From assembly GCF_040954835.1 (NCBI RefSeq), contig NC_090699.1, positions 14,873,817 to 14,937,816 on the forward strand: 64,000 bases of DNA. Direction: 5' to 3'. This document shows, one piece after another, positions 37,840 through 49,610 of the stretch. Within the stretch, counting starts at the first letter, position 1, and each line of letters starts with the position of its first letter. Origin of the DNA: Lepisosteus oculatus (lineage: Eukaryota; Chordata; Actinopteri; Semionotiformes; Lepisosteidae). Made by a program: the position numbers and the translations under genes. The notes beneath the pieces are model-generated. The model had not been told where the DNA came from and made no database searches. It saw nothing but the letters and a program-made list of their open reading frames with translations.

Positions 37840-40800
37840 GAAGGTGAGACTGTTTTACTGTTTAATTTTTGGTTTGGAGGACAGATATAGGCTAAAACTG
37901 GCAAGAGAAGTCCTATTTTATTCCATGTTGTGTTGGGAGTCCAGGCACATTTTGTAAGCCTGTGCATACAACTGAGACATCCTGTCCATGTGTGGTGGGG
38001 AGTGCTGCCTGTGCAGTTATTGCAATCACCCGCTTATGGACCCTGCAATCACAGCACCCAGCTAGAATGGCCAAAGAAAACCCTGTGATGCTGCTCACTG
38101 GGATTGTGTGGGGAGCCGCGTCGTTGTGCGAGCTGCCACAGAACAAGAGTTCAATACCACTCGGAACAGCTGATTGAAAGTCAAACCCCCCACAAGGTTT
38201 CCTCAACAACCAGTTCTGTTATTTCCTTTTTTACTTGTCAGTGTGGAATCAACCTCTGTTTCCCAGAAAGTTATTTCTTTTCCCTTTTCGGGCTGCAGTG
38301 TGTAAGATTTAGAGTTGTGTCCCTGAAAGGTGAATCACAGAAGTAAAACCTGCTTCTCCAATCTTCTCCACAGATCTGCAGTTTTCCCACCATGCACCTG
38401 GCACCTCTACAGCCACTTCCCCTTCACCTTGAAGAAAACACCCCCACTGTCTCAACGTCTTCACTTCTACTAGAGACGCCCCTCGATGCATCACCACAAC
38501 TGCACGCCTCCCTGAAACCCGAGCAAGAGCCGATCTGTCAAAGAAAACCAACCCCAGCAGCCTCATCAGCTCCTCATATAATCCTCAGCGTCGCCATGTC
38601 CACCTCCAGCCCATCAGGCCCAGGACTGGACCCTCAAACTCATGGCCTCTGCCCTGCTGGGGTGGATAAAACTAAGAGGTGTTAGTGGATCCGATGGGCA
38701 ATAAGACAATGCCTGAGGCCTTCCCTTCAAATGTGTCACGCACATATGGACACTGGCTCACAGACGCTCGGATCTTTGTGCCCACTACGTCATATGTTGC
38801 AATATTTTTGCTGACCTTTTTCCCATCCTGCTGTAAAACTCACACAATTTACCGATCATAACACCCGATCTGGAGATCTGCTGATCCGGGCAGATCGAAG
38901 GTTTCCAGTCACTTGGATAGAAACTCCAAATTCCTTCACATCCTTTGTATGTATATAGAACCAGCTTCTTAACTCTCATGCCTAGCCTGAGCACCTTCCG
39001 CCCAGCGCGTCTGAACAGAAATTGGAAATGACTGCATTTGCATTGCCGGGATCACTTACATCCTTTTATCATACACAGAAACTGCAATCCCATGTACAAT
39101 GCAGCACACTTTATGGCCTCCCGTTCTGGGTTTCGAGTAGTATAGTCAAAATCACTGTGCAAACGACCAGGACAGTTTTTTAAAGAAAGAGCAGAGCAGG
39201 GAAATTTAGGATGAAGTGCAATTCTTAATTCACTGTTTAATTCACTCATTTCTGCACAGCTGGACAGTGCAGGCTAGTTCTTCTTATTCTATTACTGTAA
39301 CTCTTATTATTGATCACGATGCGGGTTGAATTATTTCTAGCAGTATTATGCTTTTTATAAAGCTTCTTCCGCTCACGAATATGCTTCTCTGTTTGACACA
39401 GAGCACATAGTGTGGAAGAGCGATATTATTTGGTGGGAAGGGGTATTATGGAATCTTAAATCAGATTTATTTTTATACTATTTATTCAGCTGTCTTAATT
39501 TAACCAGCCTATCAATGATCCATTTACGTATTTATCAATTATTTATTTGCTTCCATTTAAAATTGCCACTGCTGTGATTTTTTCATTTCCTATGCAGGAC
39601 TGAAACAGACTAATTAACGTGAGCTGTGAGACAGAGATGAGTTCGCTGCAAAGGCCAGCTCCTCTTTCCTGTACTGCCTGATATTTAATAGGGACTGGGG
39701 GACCTAGAACTGCTTTTACAATACCATTTGGAGAAAAAAACAACACATTGGTACAATTGAACATGCGATTAGATCAGGAATTGAGTAAACGCAGTGAAGA
39801 AAACGTCCTACAGCACCTGCCCGGAGTCTCTCAGTCCCACATTGTGATCTGTATTGCGAAGGAGTTATTGTGATGCCAAGGGTGGAGCACACGAGATACT
39901 GCTGTAGGAAAGAGATAATCACCCTGTGCATCTCAGAGAGAGAGAGAGAGCCTGTGCCTAAGTCTGTTTCTGTTCATATTTCTATCAGAACATATAAACA
40001 TATTTCATTATATAGCATTCTAGTTTCAATAAACACATATCTTATGCAATACCATCGCACTTGTGTCATTTTTTTCCACTTTAGAAGTCGAAAATCACCT
40101 TTCCCAACAGCAATGCTATTCTCTCTTCAGAAATCATCCCCAGTGTCGCCTGACGAGCACAAAGCAGGGGTTTGGTCGGATAGATCTTTTAATAGATTTA
40201 GTCCTGCAAGGGGAACCCAGGAATCTGATACAAAACTGTAACAGACCAGTTTTACCCCCCAAGCAGCACAATGTGCCACTGCAGTAGCTTTTGGTGCCTC
40301 TCAGCTCAGGCACCTGGTTAATTAATGGCAGTGAAGGTAGGATTCAGATCCTTTAGAAACCCATGTGGCTCAGAGAGGTCCAGTTAATTCCACTGCACGG
40401 CGTCTCCCTCAGCATATCCCCTTCTTGATTGGGCAATGAGTTAATGAGTTGATCGATGAACTCTTTTTTGATTAATGGTATCCTTATTATAGAACAAGCC
40501 ATGCATTCAAATATCTGAAAACTGTTTTTTTTTTCTGTCATTTACAGAAGAATATGGCATGTGCCCAGAACCCAATTAACCCCAGGTCTGGAACTGTACC
40601 CAGGTCCCCAGTGCTACAAGATTTGCCTCCCCAGCTCAGAATTTAGATTTTTAAAACTGAAGATGAGTCAAGAAAAAAGATCAGAGTAGCTCAAACTGAG
40701 CACTACACTGCTGAAAAAGACTGGTAATTTGTGCAGGAAACGCTGTGCTCACTAGAGCTTTAACAAAATAAACAAAGCTGAGCGCTACACAAAGAGCACA

Positions 40801-40990
40801 GCAGTTTGAACTCTGTAATATTACACACTTCTTGCACTTCTTGGGATCTTTTATTAAAATGCTTTTGCTAACTAGAACAGACTGCTTACTTAAGGTCGTT
40901 TCTTTCATTCAAGGCGTTTTGAGGTGTGCAGGTGAGCAGGCACTTGAAAACGCCCTGGGATCAGTCAAATAATAATAATAATATTACACT
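37840..40990. other. 3' flank of the mucin gene, no recognised gene
   Basis: A possible spliced 3' UTR exon may begin at 38382 after CTTCTCCACAG. An AATAAA lies near 40029, but neither is proven. Short open frames on both strands look random. There is a (GA)n run near 39937-39950 and generally AT-rich sequence. I see no RNA gene or coding exon here. Confidence 0.5.
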
Positions 40991-41300
40991 TCCATAGCTC
41001 TCTCCTCCACCAACACCAGTGTGCAGCCCCACCTGGATGATGCTCCAGTCTGCTCACACACACCAGCTCTCAGTGGGGAGGAGAGCAGAGTGAAGAAGCC
41101 AGTTCAGAGAGGGGGGTTATTAGGAGGCCATGACTGGTAAAGGCCAGGGGGCAATTTGACCAGGACCACAGAGTGTCAGGACCTTGGTTTTACGTCTCAT
41201 ACAAGGACAGTGCCTTTTTTACCGTATAGTGTCCCCGTCACTATACTGGGGCATTAGGACCCCCACAGATCACAGGGTGAGCGCCCCCTGCTGGCCCCAC
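40990..41300. repeat. Dispersed repeat, copy 2 (longest)
   Basis: Shares CAGCCCCACCTGGATGATGC, CTCTCAGTGGGGAGGAGAGC and TAGGAGGCCATGACTGGTAA with the copy at 56.36-56.64 kb. It continues with ACCGTATAGTGTCCCCGTCA and CACAGGGTGAGCGCCCCCTG. A short AAT run precedes it. No coding potential is seen. Confidence 0.7.
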
Positions 41301-42040
41301 TAACACCTCTTCCAGCAGCAACCTCAGCTCTCCCAGGAGTCTCCCCTCCAGGTACTGACCAGGCTCACACCTGCCGAGCCCCAGTGGGCTGCCAGTGTGA
41401 GCTGCTGGTGGCTATATAAATAAGTGAGAAGAGTCACACGTGAAAGGAGCGAGATCCTGTGGGGCCGGGGGTGAGCCGACAGCATGAGACCCAAGAAAGA
41501 AGCTCTGAGGAGCCGTTCTGCCCCGCCGGCACATTTCCACGGCTGTCTCTCCTGAATAAAGGGACAGGAGGCCGCCATCACGGGTGATCGCTCCTTCTTG
41601 CTCTCCTCTAAGGATTAGGAATTGGCACAATGAAACGTCTCCTGGACAGGGAAGGACCGCAGCAGCTCTATGACTCTTGTGTACAGGCGGGATAAGCAGG
41701 ACAGGCAGTGTGGGAGAGTCAGGGCGTGTTGCTGCGACAGTTGGAGGCAAGTGGGCGAGGAATCATGTCAGGACACATTCGGTATTTCTGGGATGGTGCG
41801 TCTTTGTGGGTTCTTGTGTGTTCTCGCTCTTTGTCCTTACAGGTAGTTCAACAAGTCAAGGAGTGAAACAGGAGCCTCTGCTCGCAGGCGAACCGTCCCT
41901 GAGAAATTCTCACGGCCGTTGCAGTGAATCTGAGTGACATGACCAGATTTTTATCATTTTGTTTAAACGCTGCCACGACTTGGCAGCAGAGGAAGTACCG
42001 TTACCACATCTAAGCACTTTGGAGCAATCCAGCCTGCGGT
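41300..42040. other. Unassigned stretch
   Basis: Moderately GC-rich sequence with short overlapping open frames on both strands, none with a domain I recognise. Nothing further is supported. Confidence 0.4.
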
Positions 42041-42049
42041 TTTCTAACG

Positions 42050-42385
42050 GCTTCATCCAACACAGGGTTGTGGAGAATCAAGAGCCAAGACAAGCCGACA
42101 AGCAACAGGCGCAAGGCAGGGTGCACCCTGGACGCCAGTCCATCGCAGGGCAGACAGACACAGACACACAAACAAACACAAAACACACACCAGGGCCAGT
42201 TTTCTTAGAAAACAGAGAATTAACCCGACAATAAACCTTCCTTCCTTCCTCGGACAGCAGCTGGAGTACCTACAGGAAACCCACATAAACACAGGAACGT
42301 GCAAACTCCACACAGACATCAGGATTTGAACCCAGGGCCCCCCAGCTGTGAGACAGCTATGCTCACAACTGTGCCATCGTGCCAA
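42050..42385 (-). mobile_element. tRNA-derived SINE-like element
   Basis: Contains GGTTGTGGAGAATC, CGCAAGGCAGGGTGCACCC, GCAAACTCCACACAGA and an end that, reversed, reads as a tRNA-like promoter (GGCACGATGGCACAGTT as box A region, GGGTTCAAATCC as box B). Same family as the elements at 35.7 and 45.6 kb. Confidence 0.68.
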
Positions 42386-42899
42386 CCAGCTTGCGATTAT
42401 TCTTCATATTTAAGTCAGAACCAGTCAATTCCATTTCTAGTGAGAGCAGCTTTCTTTTGCAAAGGAGCTACTGGTGTTAATAGGCTATGACACTCACTAA
42501 ATCCAGGCATAAACCAGGGCCTACAAAGAGCTGATCAGCGGTATGGGGAGGGTGCCATGTTAACACAAACCGCTGCATAGGAGGCTGTGTATTACACTTT
42601 TAAAATAATGAGAACGATTGCTCACATTATAGAGGAACTGCATTGGAAAGAATCAGCATTGATGAGTGCCTTTCAAACCACAATAGAAGTAAACTGTACA
42701 CAGTAACTTGTAAATCCTCCGACAAAAAATAGACAATATTTCCATGTATGCACAGCGCCATGTTCTGTGATTCAGAATGAGGCAACATTCTGTTGGTTGG
42801 GTTTTGCACAAACAGGTGGCTCTTCCACAGAGTCTCCTCTCACTCCCTGAAACCTTGGTTTCCTCCATAAATACAGTTCGGTTTCACTTCCCTCTCATT

Positions 42900-43035
42900 C
42901 AGTTTCAGTAACCGCTGTATCCGGCACAGGGTTGTGGAGGAGCTGGAGTCTATCCCAGCAAGCTCTGGGCACAAGGCAGGGTCCACCCTGGACAGGACAT
43001 CAGTCCATCACAGGACAAACACACACTCACATCAG
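42900..43035 (-). mobile_element. Truncated SINE-like fragment
   Basis: Contains the tail half of the same SINE family (CAGGGTTGTGGAGGAGCTGG, CAAGGCAGGGTCCACCCTGG, ATCAGTCCATCACAGGACA) and then stops. The tRNA-like head is missing. Confidence 0.6.
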
Positions 43036-43192
43036 GGGCACACCATCTGCTGTTGCAAGCAAGCCCAATCCATCATTAATGATCCCAACCATTCTGGCCA
43101 CAAAGGCAAGCGGTCTCATATCCGGCGTTGAAGAGAAGAACACGAATGAGTCAAAATCTCAGGGCGCACCTGTCTAAAACCCAAAAGCTCCA

Positions 43193-43264
43193 GCCCCGTG
43201 TGAGGATCGAACTCCCGACCTTCAGATTATGAGACTGACGCGCTACCTACTGCGCTAACGAGGC
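43193..43264 (-). tRNA. tRNA-Met (CAT), possibly slightly degenerate
   Basis: The reverse complement starts GCCTCGTTAGCGCAGTAGG, has anticodon loop CTCATAA (anticodon CAT) and ends in the T-loop GGTCGGGAGTTCGATCC and ACGGGGC. The 72-nt acceptor, D and anticodon stems match vertebrate elongator tRNA-Met as I know it. Two oddities: one T-stem position is a G-A mismatch (GGGAG against CTCAC), and the discriminator base (43192) reads U where A is usual. A TTTT Pol III terminator follows within about 10 bases. It may be functional or a recent pseudogene. Confidence 0.88.
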
Positions 43265-43317
43265 TGGACGATGGCTGAGCTGCAGTCTGAACTCACACGA
43301 TGTGGTTTCCCATCAAA

Positions 43318-43735
43318 TCGGTGAGATCCACACCATCCGCTGTCACAATAAATCCCAATCCGTCATTCAGGATCCCAGCCATCCGGAACAAACTGCCCCC
43401 CCCCCTGCGCTCTGGCAAGCGGTACCGCGCTGTTGAAACAAGATCCACTGGACTCCAGAACAGCTTCTATCCCACTGCAGTCCGCGTCCTCAACAGCTCA
43501 CTGCAGTGCCTTAATACACATCTGCACTATGCACTACACACTTTGTGCATGGTCTGCCATGTTTTTTTTGTCTCACATATTTATTTTTCCCCAACATATT
43601 TATTGTTCCTGTTGACTACATGTGTGGTGTTGTCTGTTGCACTGTGTATGTCTCAGGAGATCAGCGTGATTAAGAATTCCAATGTATGTGTGAAGATATG
43701 GCAATAAACTCCTCTACTCTCTCTCTCAGACATCT
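43318..43735 (+). mobile_element. LINE-like 3' end fragment
   Basis: Open frame with LPPPLRSGKRYRAVETRSTG then NSFYPTAVRVLNSS, the kind of C-terminal tail seen in fish non-LTR reverse transcriptases, followed by T-rich sequence and AATAAACTCC near the end. A more decayed related fragment lies at about 43040-43140, on the other side of the tRNA gene. Which LINE clade it belongs to is not clear. Confidence 0.5.
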
Positions 43736-43999
43736 CCCCAGGTCTGGGATTGAACCCAGAGCCCCCAGCTCTACCATGTAAAATCAAAATACTTATAATT
43801 AATACAAAATTTGACTTCTTGCTGGATACTATTCTCTTTTATTCCATCATAAAGCAATGCAGAACTCTTACAAATAATTAGATGTACTATACAACAAAAT
43901 ATGATATATAAAAAAATTGACACTGTACAATACACACTATACTACTCTATACTATAACACTACACTGTACTGTATAATTACAAAAAAATGCTAGATTGG

Positions 44000-44940
44000 G
44001 AGTCTCAGTTTGCCACCTATTTACTGCTTTAGAAACACTGTTTCATCAGCAGAAAGGTACTGTATATGTCTAAGTTCACGTCTAAGCAAAGTGGTATTTT
44101 CCAAATGCATCTTCAAAATTATTTTACTTACTTATAAGGCTCTCAGAGGTCAGGCACCTGTCTATTTAATGGAGCTGATTATCCAAGTCGCCCACTTAGA
44201 TCACAGAACACATCTTCTTCTTATTCCACATATTCATAAAAAAACAGCTGGCGGTAAAGCCTTTAGCTGCAGGGCCCCTAGTTTATGGAACAGTCCGCCA
44301 GCCTGCGTACGGGATGCCGAGTCAATCTCAGGATTTACTGTACATCCAGAACGAAAACCTATGACTTCAGCCTAGCCTACTCACACCTTACATCATACCC
44401 CATTGCAACTATGGCTGCTGGTGCTGCTGTACAGGCCATTGTGTGTATGTGTGTTGGCCCACCAGGCAGATACATCTGTTCTGATCAAACTATCCTATCC
44501 TCCTCCCCACATGTCAGGATGGCGCCCGGGCTGGGCACCACCTGAGTTGGATGCTGCATCACTGCCATGGATCCAAAAGGGACATCGTGGATATAGCTAT
44601 CATTTAGGAGGAATTTACTGGTCTACAGAGATCTGCATGGAGTACTGACATACACAAGACATGATGGAAGACTTAATACTCCACATTTAGTACTTTTTTA
44701 GAATTGTATAATGCTAGCATGCCCAGAGGGGTTGGGCAGCCAGTTGACCTTGGACCCCTAGAGGTTTGCTTTCTCCTTATTGAGGAGTTTTTGGTTCCTC
44801 TCCTCCATTGTCTTCTGGCTTTTTCTCTTTCTGTACTGCAATGTCATGTATTGTTACACAGCTTTGTTAAGTGCCTTGGGGCAACCCTGTTGTGAAAGGC
44901 GCTATATAAAAAATAAATTGAATTGAATTGAAATGCATTA
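44000..44940 (+). mobile_element. Decayed LINE (CR1/L2/Rex1-like) 3' part
   Basis: Reading 44010-44375 gives FKIILLTYKALRGQAPVYL, then AGGKAFSCRAPSLWNSPPAC, the conserved C-terminal block of many fish LINE reverse transcriptases. The element ends GGCGCTATATAAAAAATAAA followed by a short TTGAA repeat, a typical LINE tail. The frame breaks after about 120 codons and the upstream part is missing (5' truncation). Confidence 0.72.
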
Positions 44941-45009
44941 TAAGAAGGCCTGTGAAAGAGTTTGTCTTCTGTACTAAGTGTGGAGTATTAAGTGTGGAGT
45001 AAATTCTGT

Positions 45010-45175
45010 CAAATTTAGTCATTAAAATTGTGTATATTGTATTATGTATTTACTATGTCAGTGTCCTGTCTGTATTTGCACTGTGGACCAGGAGCAGCGA
45101 TATTTCGTTCCGCTGTAGACTTGTATATGGCTGGAATGACAAATAAATGTGAACTTGAACTTAAAAGCTCACAGA
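45010..45175 (+). mobile_element. LINE 3' tail fragment
   Basis: TTTGCACTGTGGACCAGGAGC, then TTTCGTTCCGCTGTAGACTT and GGAATGACAAATAAATGTGA, matching the usual untranslated 3' tail of a fish LINE. No coding part remains. Confidence 0.5.
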
Positions 45176-45613
45176 GGTTTGGATCAAAGATGTGCTCATG
45201 CTGCCCCCTGCTGGGCAGACCTATGTCGTGCACACTGTGTAGTAGAGCTAACGTACTGTTCTGCCCGACAAAAAGTGAACCACATGTTTATTTCAGCCCT
45301 GAAAAGACTACAATAAAGCAGGTTGTGAGATTGTTAGTTCCTATTAAATCCTACTGGAAAAGCTGTGCAGTGTTCTAACAGAATCCTGAAACTTCATTCT
45401 CAGTTTTGTTTTGACCGATAGGCATCACTTCAGGACTTATCTGCATGTAATTTCTCCCTCGACTTTCTAGAGCTTCTGCAGAAATGACACCAAATCTTTA
45501 CCGCACCAGATGTGCTACAAACTGTGAGGGTGGAACTGAAGATGTGCAACATCCTCAGTAATACATAGTATCTTACAGTATAATTATCTACCATTATACA
45601 ATACAGCCCAATA

Positions 45614-46420
45614 CATTTTCTAACCACTTTATCCAATTCAGTTGTGGGGGAGCCAGAGCCTTTCCCAGTATGCAATGGTCACATGGCAGGGTACACCCTG
45701 GACAGGACGCCAGTCCATCACAGGACACACACAGACACACTCTCACACACCCTGGACAGGACACCAGTCCATCACAGGACACACACAGACACACACTCTC
45801 ACACACCCTGGACAGGACACCAGTCCATCACAGGACACACACAGACACACTCTCACACACCCTGGACAGGACACCAGTCCATCACAGGACACACACAGAC
45901 ACACACTCTCACACACCCTGGACAGGACACCAGTCCATCACAGGACACACACAGACACACACTCTCACACACCCTGGACAGGACGCCAGTCCATCACAGG
46001 ACACACACAGACACACACTCTCACACACCCTGGACAGGACGCCAGTCCATCACAGGACACACACAGACGCACACTCTCACACACCCTGGACAGGACGCCA
46101 GTCCATCACAGGACACACACAGACGCACACTCTCACACACCCTGGACAGGACGCCAGTCCATCACAGGACACACACAGACACAGACTCTCACACACCCTG
46201 GACAGGACACCAGTCCATCACAGGACACACACACTCTCAACAGGGTTAATTGCCATTTAACCTGATAGCATGTCTTTGGACTCCGGAGCACCAGGAGGAA
46301 ACCCACGTGAACACGGGGGAAAAAAATCAAACTGCACACAGATAGTACCACAGGAATTGAACCCAGGACCCTAGCACTGTGAGGCAGCGTTGCCGAATAC
46401 TGCACCATCGTGCTGGCCTG
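45614..46420 (-). mobile_element. SINE-like element expanded by an internal minisatellite
   Basis: The flanks match the SINE family (ACCACTTTATCCAATTCAGT at the left, AGCATGTCTTTGGACTCCGG and the tRNA-like head at the right). The reverse complement of the right end reads GGCCAGCACGATGGTGCAG and later GGGTTCAATTCC, boxes A and B of a tRNA-type promoter. The middle is a tandem array. Confidence 0.72.
45694..46236. repeat. Minisatellite, about ten copies of a 54-56 bp unit
   Basis: Unit CCTGGACAGGACACCAGTCC followed by ATCACAGGACACACACAGAC and a CACACTCTCACACAC linker. Copies differ mainly by CA-repeat length and ACC/GCC at one site. It lies inside a SINE-like element and is non-coding. The roughly 200-codon open frames across it, in three frames, are a repeat artefact. 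Confidence 0.9.
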
Positions 46421-48066
46421 AAATGATCATAGTCAATGTTAATTAATGGCATTTTACAGCACATAAGACCGTGGTCGATGTACGTTGTTACATAGCAATA
46501 AATAAAGAGCGCGTGTATTTTTCGGACTTCCGGTTACGGAGACGTTATGTTATCCTTTAAAGGATTTAACTGGCTATGAAATGTAACGAACTCCTAATGA
46601 AAATACCTCTGGTTAGGGAAAACGCCACCGAAGAAAAAAGACACAACTTCGACTGCAGAGCGCGTTATGTTCAGCGAACAGTCGCTATTACATTGCTGAC
46701 CTCCGCTGTCGTCTCCAATTCAGTGTCCCCTCGAAATCCGTCCCCTCCACAAAACTCTCCAGGATGATTTTACGATATAGGAAGCTTCCGCGTACAGTAC
46801 ATATTCGTGATTTGGCTTATTACGATATTGATCAAAAAAAGAGCCCGTTATTTGTGTCTATTTAATGTGTTAGGAATAAGAGTAATATAAAAATACCACT
46901 ATTTTTAGTTATTGTTGGGGGTATTGCTACTGTATATTACTCTGTAGGCATGGAAATAATTTGTTCTTTCAATTCTGTGGAGAGTCTTATGGAAGTAAAA
47001 TTACATCTCCAGTGTATTGGTACTTGAATATTAATGTTATGAATGTGTAAAAAGATCGTATGTTACTTGAAGACTCAGAAGGCAGGCTTTATATATTTTT
47101 TTTAAACAGATCCATCTAACTAAAGAGGAGCACACTAGTTTGGGACTTCAGTGGTCGGGACAAGTGTTTTTCTCCTCTTTTGCATCTCATTCAAGAGGTT
47201 TAGCTATTTTAGTGAGCAGGCAGATTTTCATATTAGCCCAACAGCAGTAAAAAAAGAAAGGGGAGAGATACAGTATGTTATAGTTAACGGTGTTATTGCC
47301 ACAGCGACAGTAGTACTTGTTAATATCTCTGGGCCAAAATCTGATGATCCTCAGTGTCTTTATCTTTTATTTTTAAGTTGAATTATACCCCCATTGAACT
47401 TATAACAGGAAGAATCAATATTTTTTAAGTAAAATAAACTCTTACGTGAGCAATAACAATTTAAAAACAAATAGTCTACGTTTCTACGATATCAACGTTC
47501 AACGATGCACACTGTGTAAACGGGAAAAGGACAAGGCTGTTTGTTGTGCAACACAGAGACACAGAAGACCGGGACAGCGATTCAACGAGCTCAGTCATAG
47601 AGACTGAGTGTGGAGCAAGCATGAGCAGTGAGGTACGAGAGCAGAGATATCGATGATCGGGTGGCAAAAATAATGTACACGGCCAAGTTGGGCCTCTCTC
47701 AGTCTTATGTGGTCAATTTTGCATTTTTCAATTGACAACTGTGTTTGTTTTATCATCATCATATTTTTTTGGGTGGGGATTTAATTTTTTGTGCGCAGTT
47801 TAATTTCCTACGTGCGCTGATTTCGTATCCTGTATGCGCACAGCTTAGAGGGAACATAGCTTACTAGGATCCAATATGGTTATGATATTAAAATTCCTTT
47901 AATTACTATGTAGTAATATGATGAGCAGATAAGAACAACATGACCTTCATACCAGAGATTCTTCTGTTGAGTGAAGTATTAAGCAACTACAAATATATTT
48001 CTTTTATTCAGCAACTGTGTTCTAAACAATAGTTCAGATAGTTTTACTGTTATATAATAATCATTT
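46421..48066. other. AT-rich intergenic stretch
   Basis: No exon or RNA gene is recognised. Near 47790-47865 a segment with repeated GTGCGCA motifs ending CTTAGAGGGAACATAGCTTA resembles the end of a hAT-type or similar DNA transposon, but I cannot find its partner end. From about 47880 it matches sequence at 55.27-55.57 kb (see the duplication). Confidence 0.4.
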
Positions 48067-49010
48067 TGTCACGCCCTGTACACCTAGAGGGCGCTCTACT
48101 TCTGTCCTGTTCCTAGTTCCCTGTGATTATTCATGTCTTGCCGGTGTGTCTTGTTGTGTGGCCTATTTACTTCCTGTTTCTGCTCTGCTCCTCGCTCAGC
48201 AATGGGGTTCGGATGTCCTGAGACCCGCCTAGCACCAGGTCGCTCCTGTCCGCGGCCTGAGGGCATAGGTGTCATGATTATAGTCCCCCCTCCTTAAGGG
48301 TGCTCCAGCCCTTTCACTTTAGACTTAATTCTGTGCACCTGATCCCTTTTCCCAGCCCACCTTAAAAGCCAGGTGCTGATGCTCATCCTGGCTCTGCATC
48401 TGGTTTAAGCACCGTGCGAGTCCGGGACCTGGAAGCGCCTGGTCCCGTTAAGGTTTTAATCTCTGTTCCCGTTCTTGTTCCCTGTCCGCCGGTTCCGACC
48501 CGGTTCATGGTTTTAATTCCTTGTTTGGATGGATCTCCTGGCTATGGACTTATTCTTGTGTTTTTGGATACCCTCTATGGATTACTTTTTTGGATTGTTT
48601 GCCTCGGCCACACCTCCCCCGTGCACCAGCGCACTTTGGACACGCCCCCCTGTTTTCAGCCCCCTATTCCTCCATGACGTTTTCCTAGTGTCTCCCCACT
48701 TCTTCGGATTGTGTCGTCCGCATAGGGTCCAGAAAGAACTGTTAGTTACAATAGGTTTCTTCCCGACATCATCCGACCTCCTGAGCCCGGGTTCATCCCC
48801 GTCTCGCCACTACGCATAGGGTCTTTTTTGCTCTCCTCCAATTCCACGGCTTTCCCATCCGACATCCGTGACACATTTCTGTAAAAGAATATTTGCTGTT
48901 AATTTAACTTTTATTTCCACTGTTTCAATATACCACTGTTATTTTTCAAGAAGAAAATGAAGAAAAAAACAATGCTGAAAAAAGCAGTAAGAAAAAGATC
49001 TCCCACTTAT
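47880..49010. repeat. Duplicated block x (interrupted by a solo LTR)
   Basis: 47880-48066 plus 48879-49010 aligns with 55270-55570: shared ACCAGAGATTC, TGAGTGAA, AACTACAAATA, TATATAATAA and GAAGAAAATGAAGAAAAAA in the same order. The copy at 55 kb lacks the 48067-48873 insertion. Confidence 0.65.
48067..48873 (+). mobile_element. Solo LTR, 807 bp, with 5-bp target duplication
   Basis: Begins TGTCACGCCC and ends CATCCGTGACA, with terminal TG and CA inside a short inverted repeat TGTCACG. It is flanked on both sides by CATTT (48062-48066 and 48874-48878). No internal coding region is present, so it is a solo LTR left after recombination. The TG/CA ends and 5-bp duplication fit a Ty3/gypsy or retrovirus-like element; I cannot name the family. 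Open frames inside it are not genes. Confidence 0.82.
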
Positions 49011-49019
49011 ACACTAGAT

Positions 49020-49281
49020 CAGTGGTTCTCAAAGTTTTAGTCCGCGGACCACTTACACCAAGTCACAGATGCGGTGGACCACCTATGCCTACGTCCACTT
49101 CTTACCCTGTAAAAATCATCACCCATTAATGTACTAAAAACAACTAATATTGAATTAAATTTGATGAAAATACTCATCTTTTACCAACAAAGCTGCATTT
49201 TCTGCAAATGTTTTTATTACTTAAAAATGTGAAGAATGGAGCTGCTTTTGTTGAGCAGCCAGAGAAGTGATATCAGGATCC
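49020..49281. mobile_element. hAT-like transposon end
   Basis: Starts with CAGTGGTTCTCAAAG, followed by TCCGCGGACCAC, the well-known terminal motif of hAT elements in vertebrates. It is interrupted at its right by the second solo LTR, and its other terminus is not identified. Confidence 0.55.
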
Positions 49282-49610
49282 TGTCACGGACGTCCAAAGG
49301 GACTAACCGTGGGGAGCAGGAGAGCGGAAAAAGACCCATATGCGTAGCGGCGAGACGGGAAAAAGGCCCGGGCTCATAGTGCAAAGAGTTCAGGAATGCC
49401 GTATAGAAACCTATGCCCTCAGGGAGCGGACGTGGGGCGCCCTGGTGCTAGGCGGGTCTCAGGACATCCGAACGTCAATGCTGAGCGAGGACAGAGTGCA
49501 AGACCCGGAAATATATAGCCCAAGGGAAAGAGAGGGACAGGAAGGACAGCAGACCGGAAACTAGGGACAGGACAGAGAAGGAGCGCCCTCTGGTTGCAGA
49601 GGGCGTGACA
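49282..49610 (-). mobile_element. Solo LTR, 329 bp, internally deleted, reverse orientation
   Basis: Same family as the LTR at 48067 but inverted: TGTCACGGACGTCC at the left, GGGCGTGACA at the right, flanked by GATCC on both sides (49277-49281 and 49611-49615). Shared inner segments include ACGCATAGGGTC / GACCCATATGCGT and the CCGCCTAGCACCAGG block. About 480 bp of the longer LTR is missing here. Confidence 0.82.

Noticed and set aside
36887-37957. A 356-residue Cys/Val-rich protein spanning the transmembrane exon and minisatellite
   Set aside because: It reads through the intron and the 40-bp repeat, which is open in several frames. Only the transmembrane part is coding, in the mucin frame.
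38392-38685. 97-codon Pro/Ser-rich frame after the mucin tail
   Set aside because: If transcribed, it lies downstream of the mucin stop and is more likely 3' UTR. There is no domain or conserved start context.
45694-46236. CRISPR-like array
   Set aside because: Regular repeats are present, but the spacers are not unique, the region is in a vertebrate SINE and there are no cas genes.
45642-46265. Three overlapping roughly 200-codon frames (HTQTHS repeats)
   Set aside because: A 54-56 bp minisatellite inside a SINE, with open frames in all three phases: an artefact.
48414-48819. Two open frames of 87 and 96 codons
   Set aside because: They lie wholly within the solo LTR, with no gene evidence.
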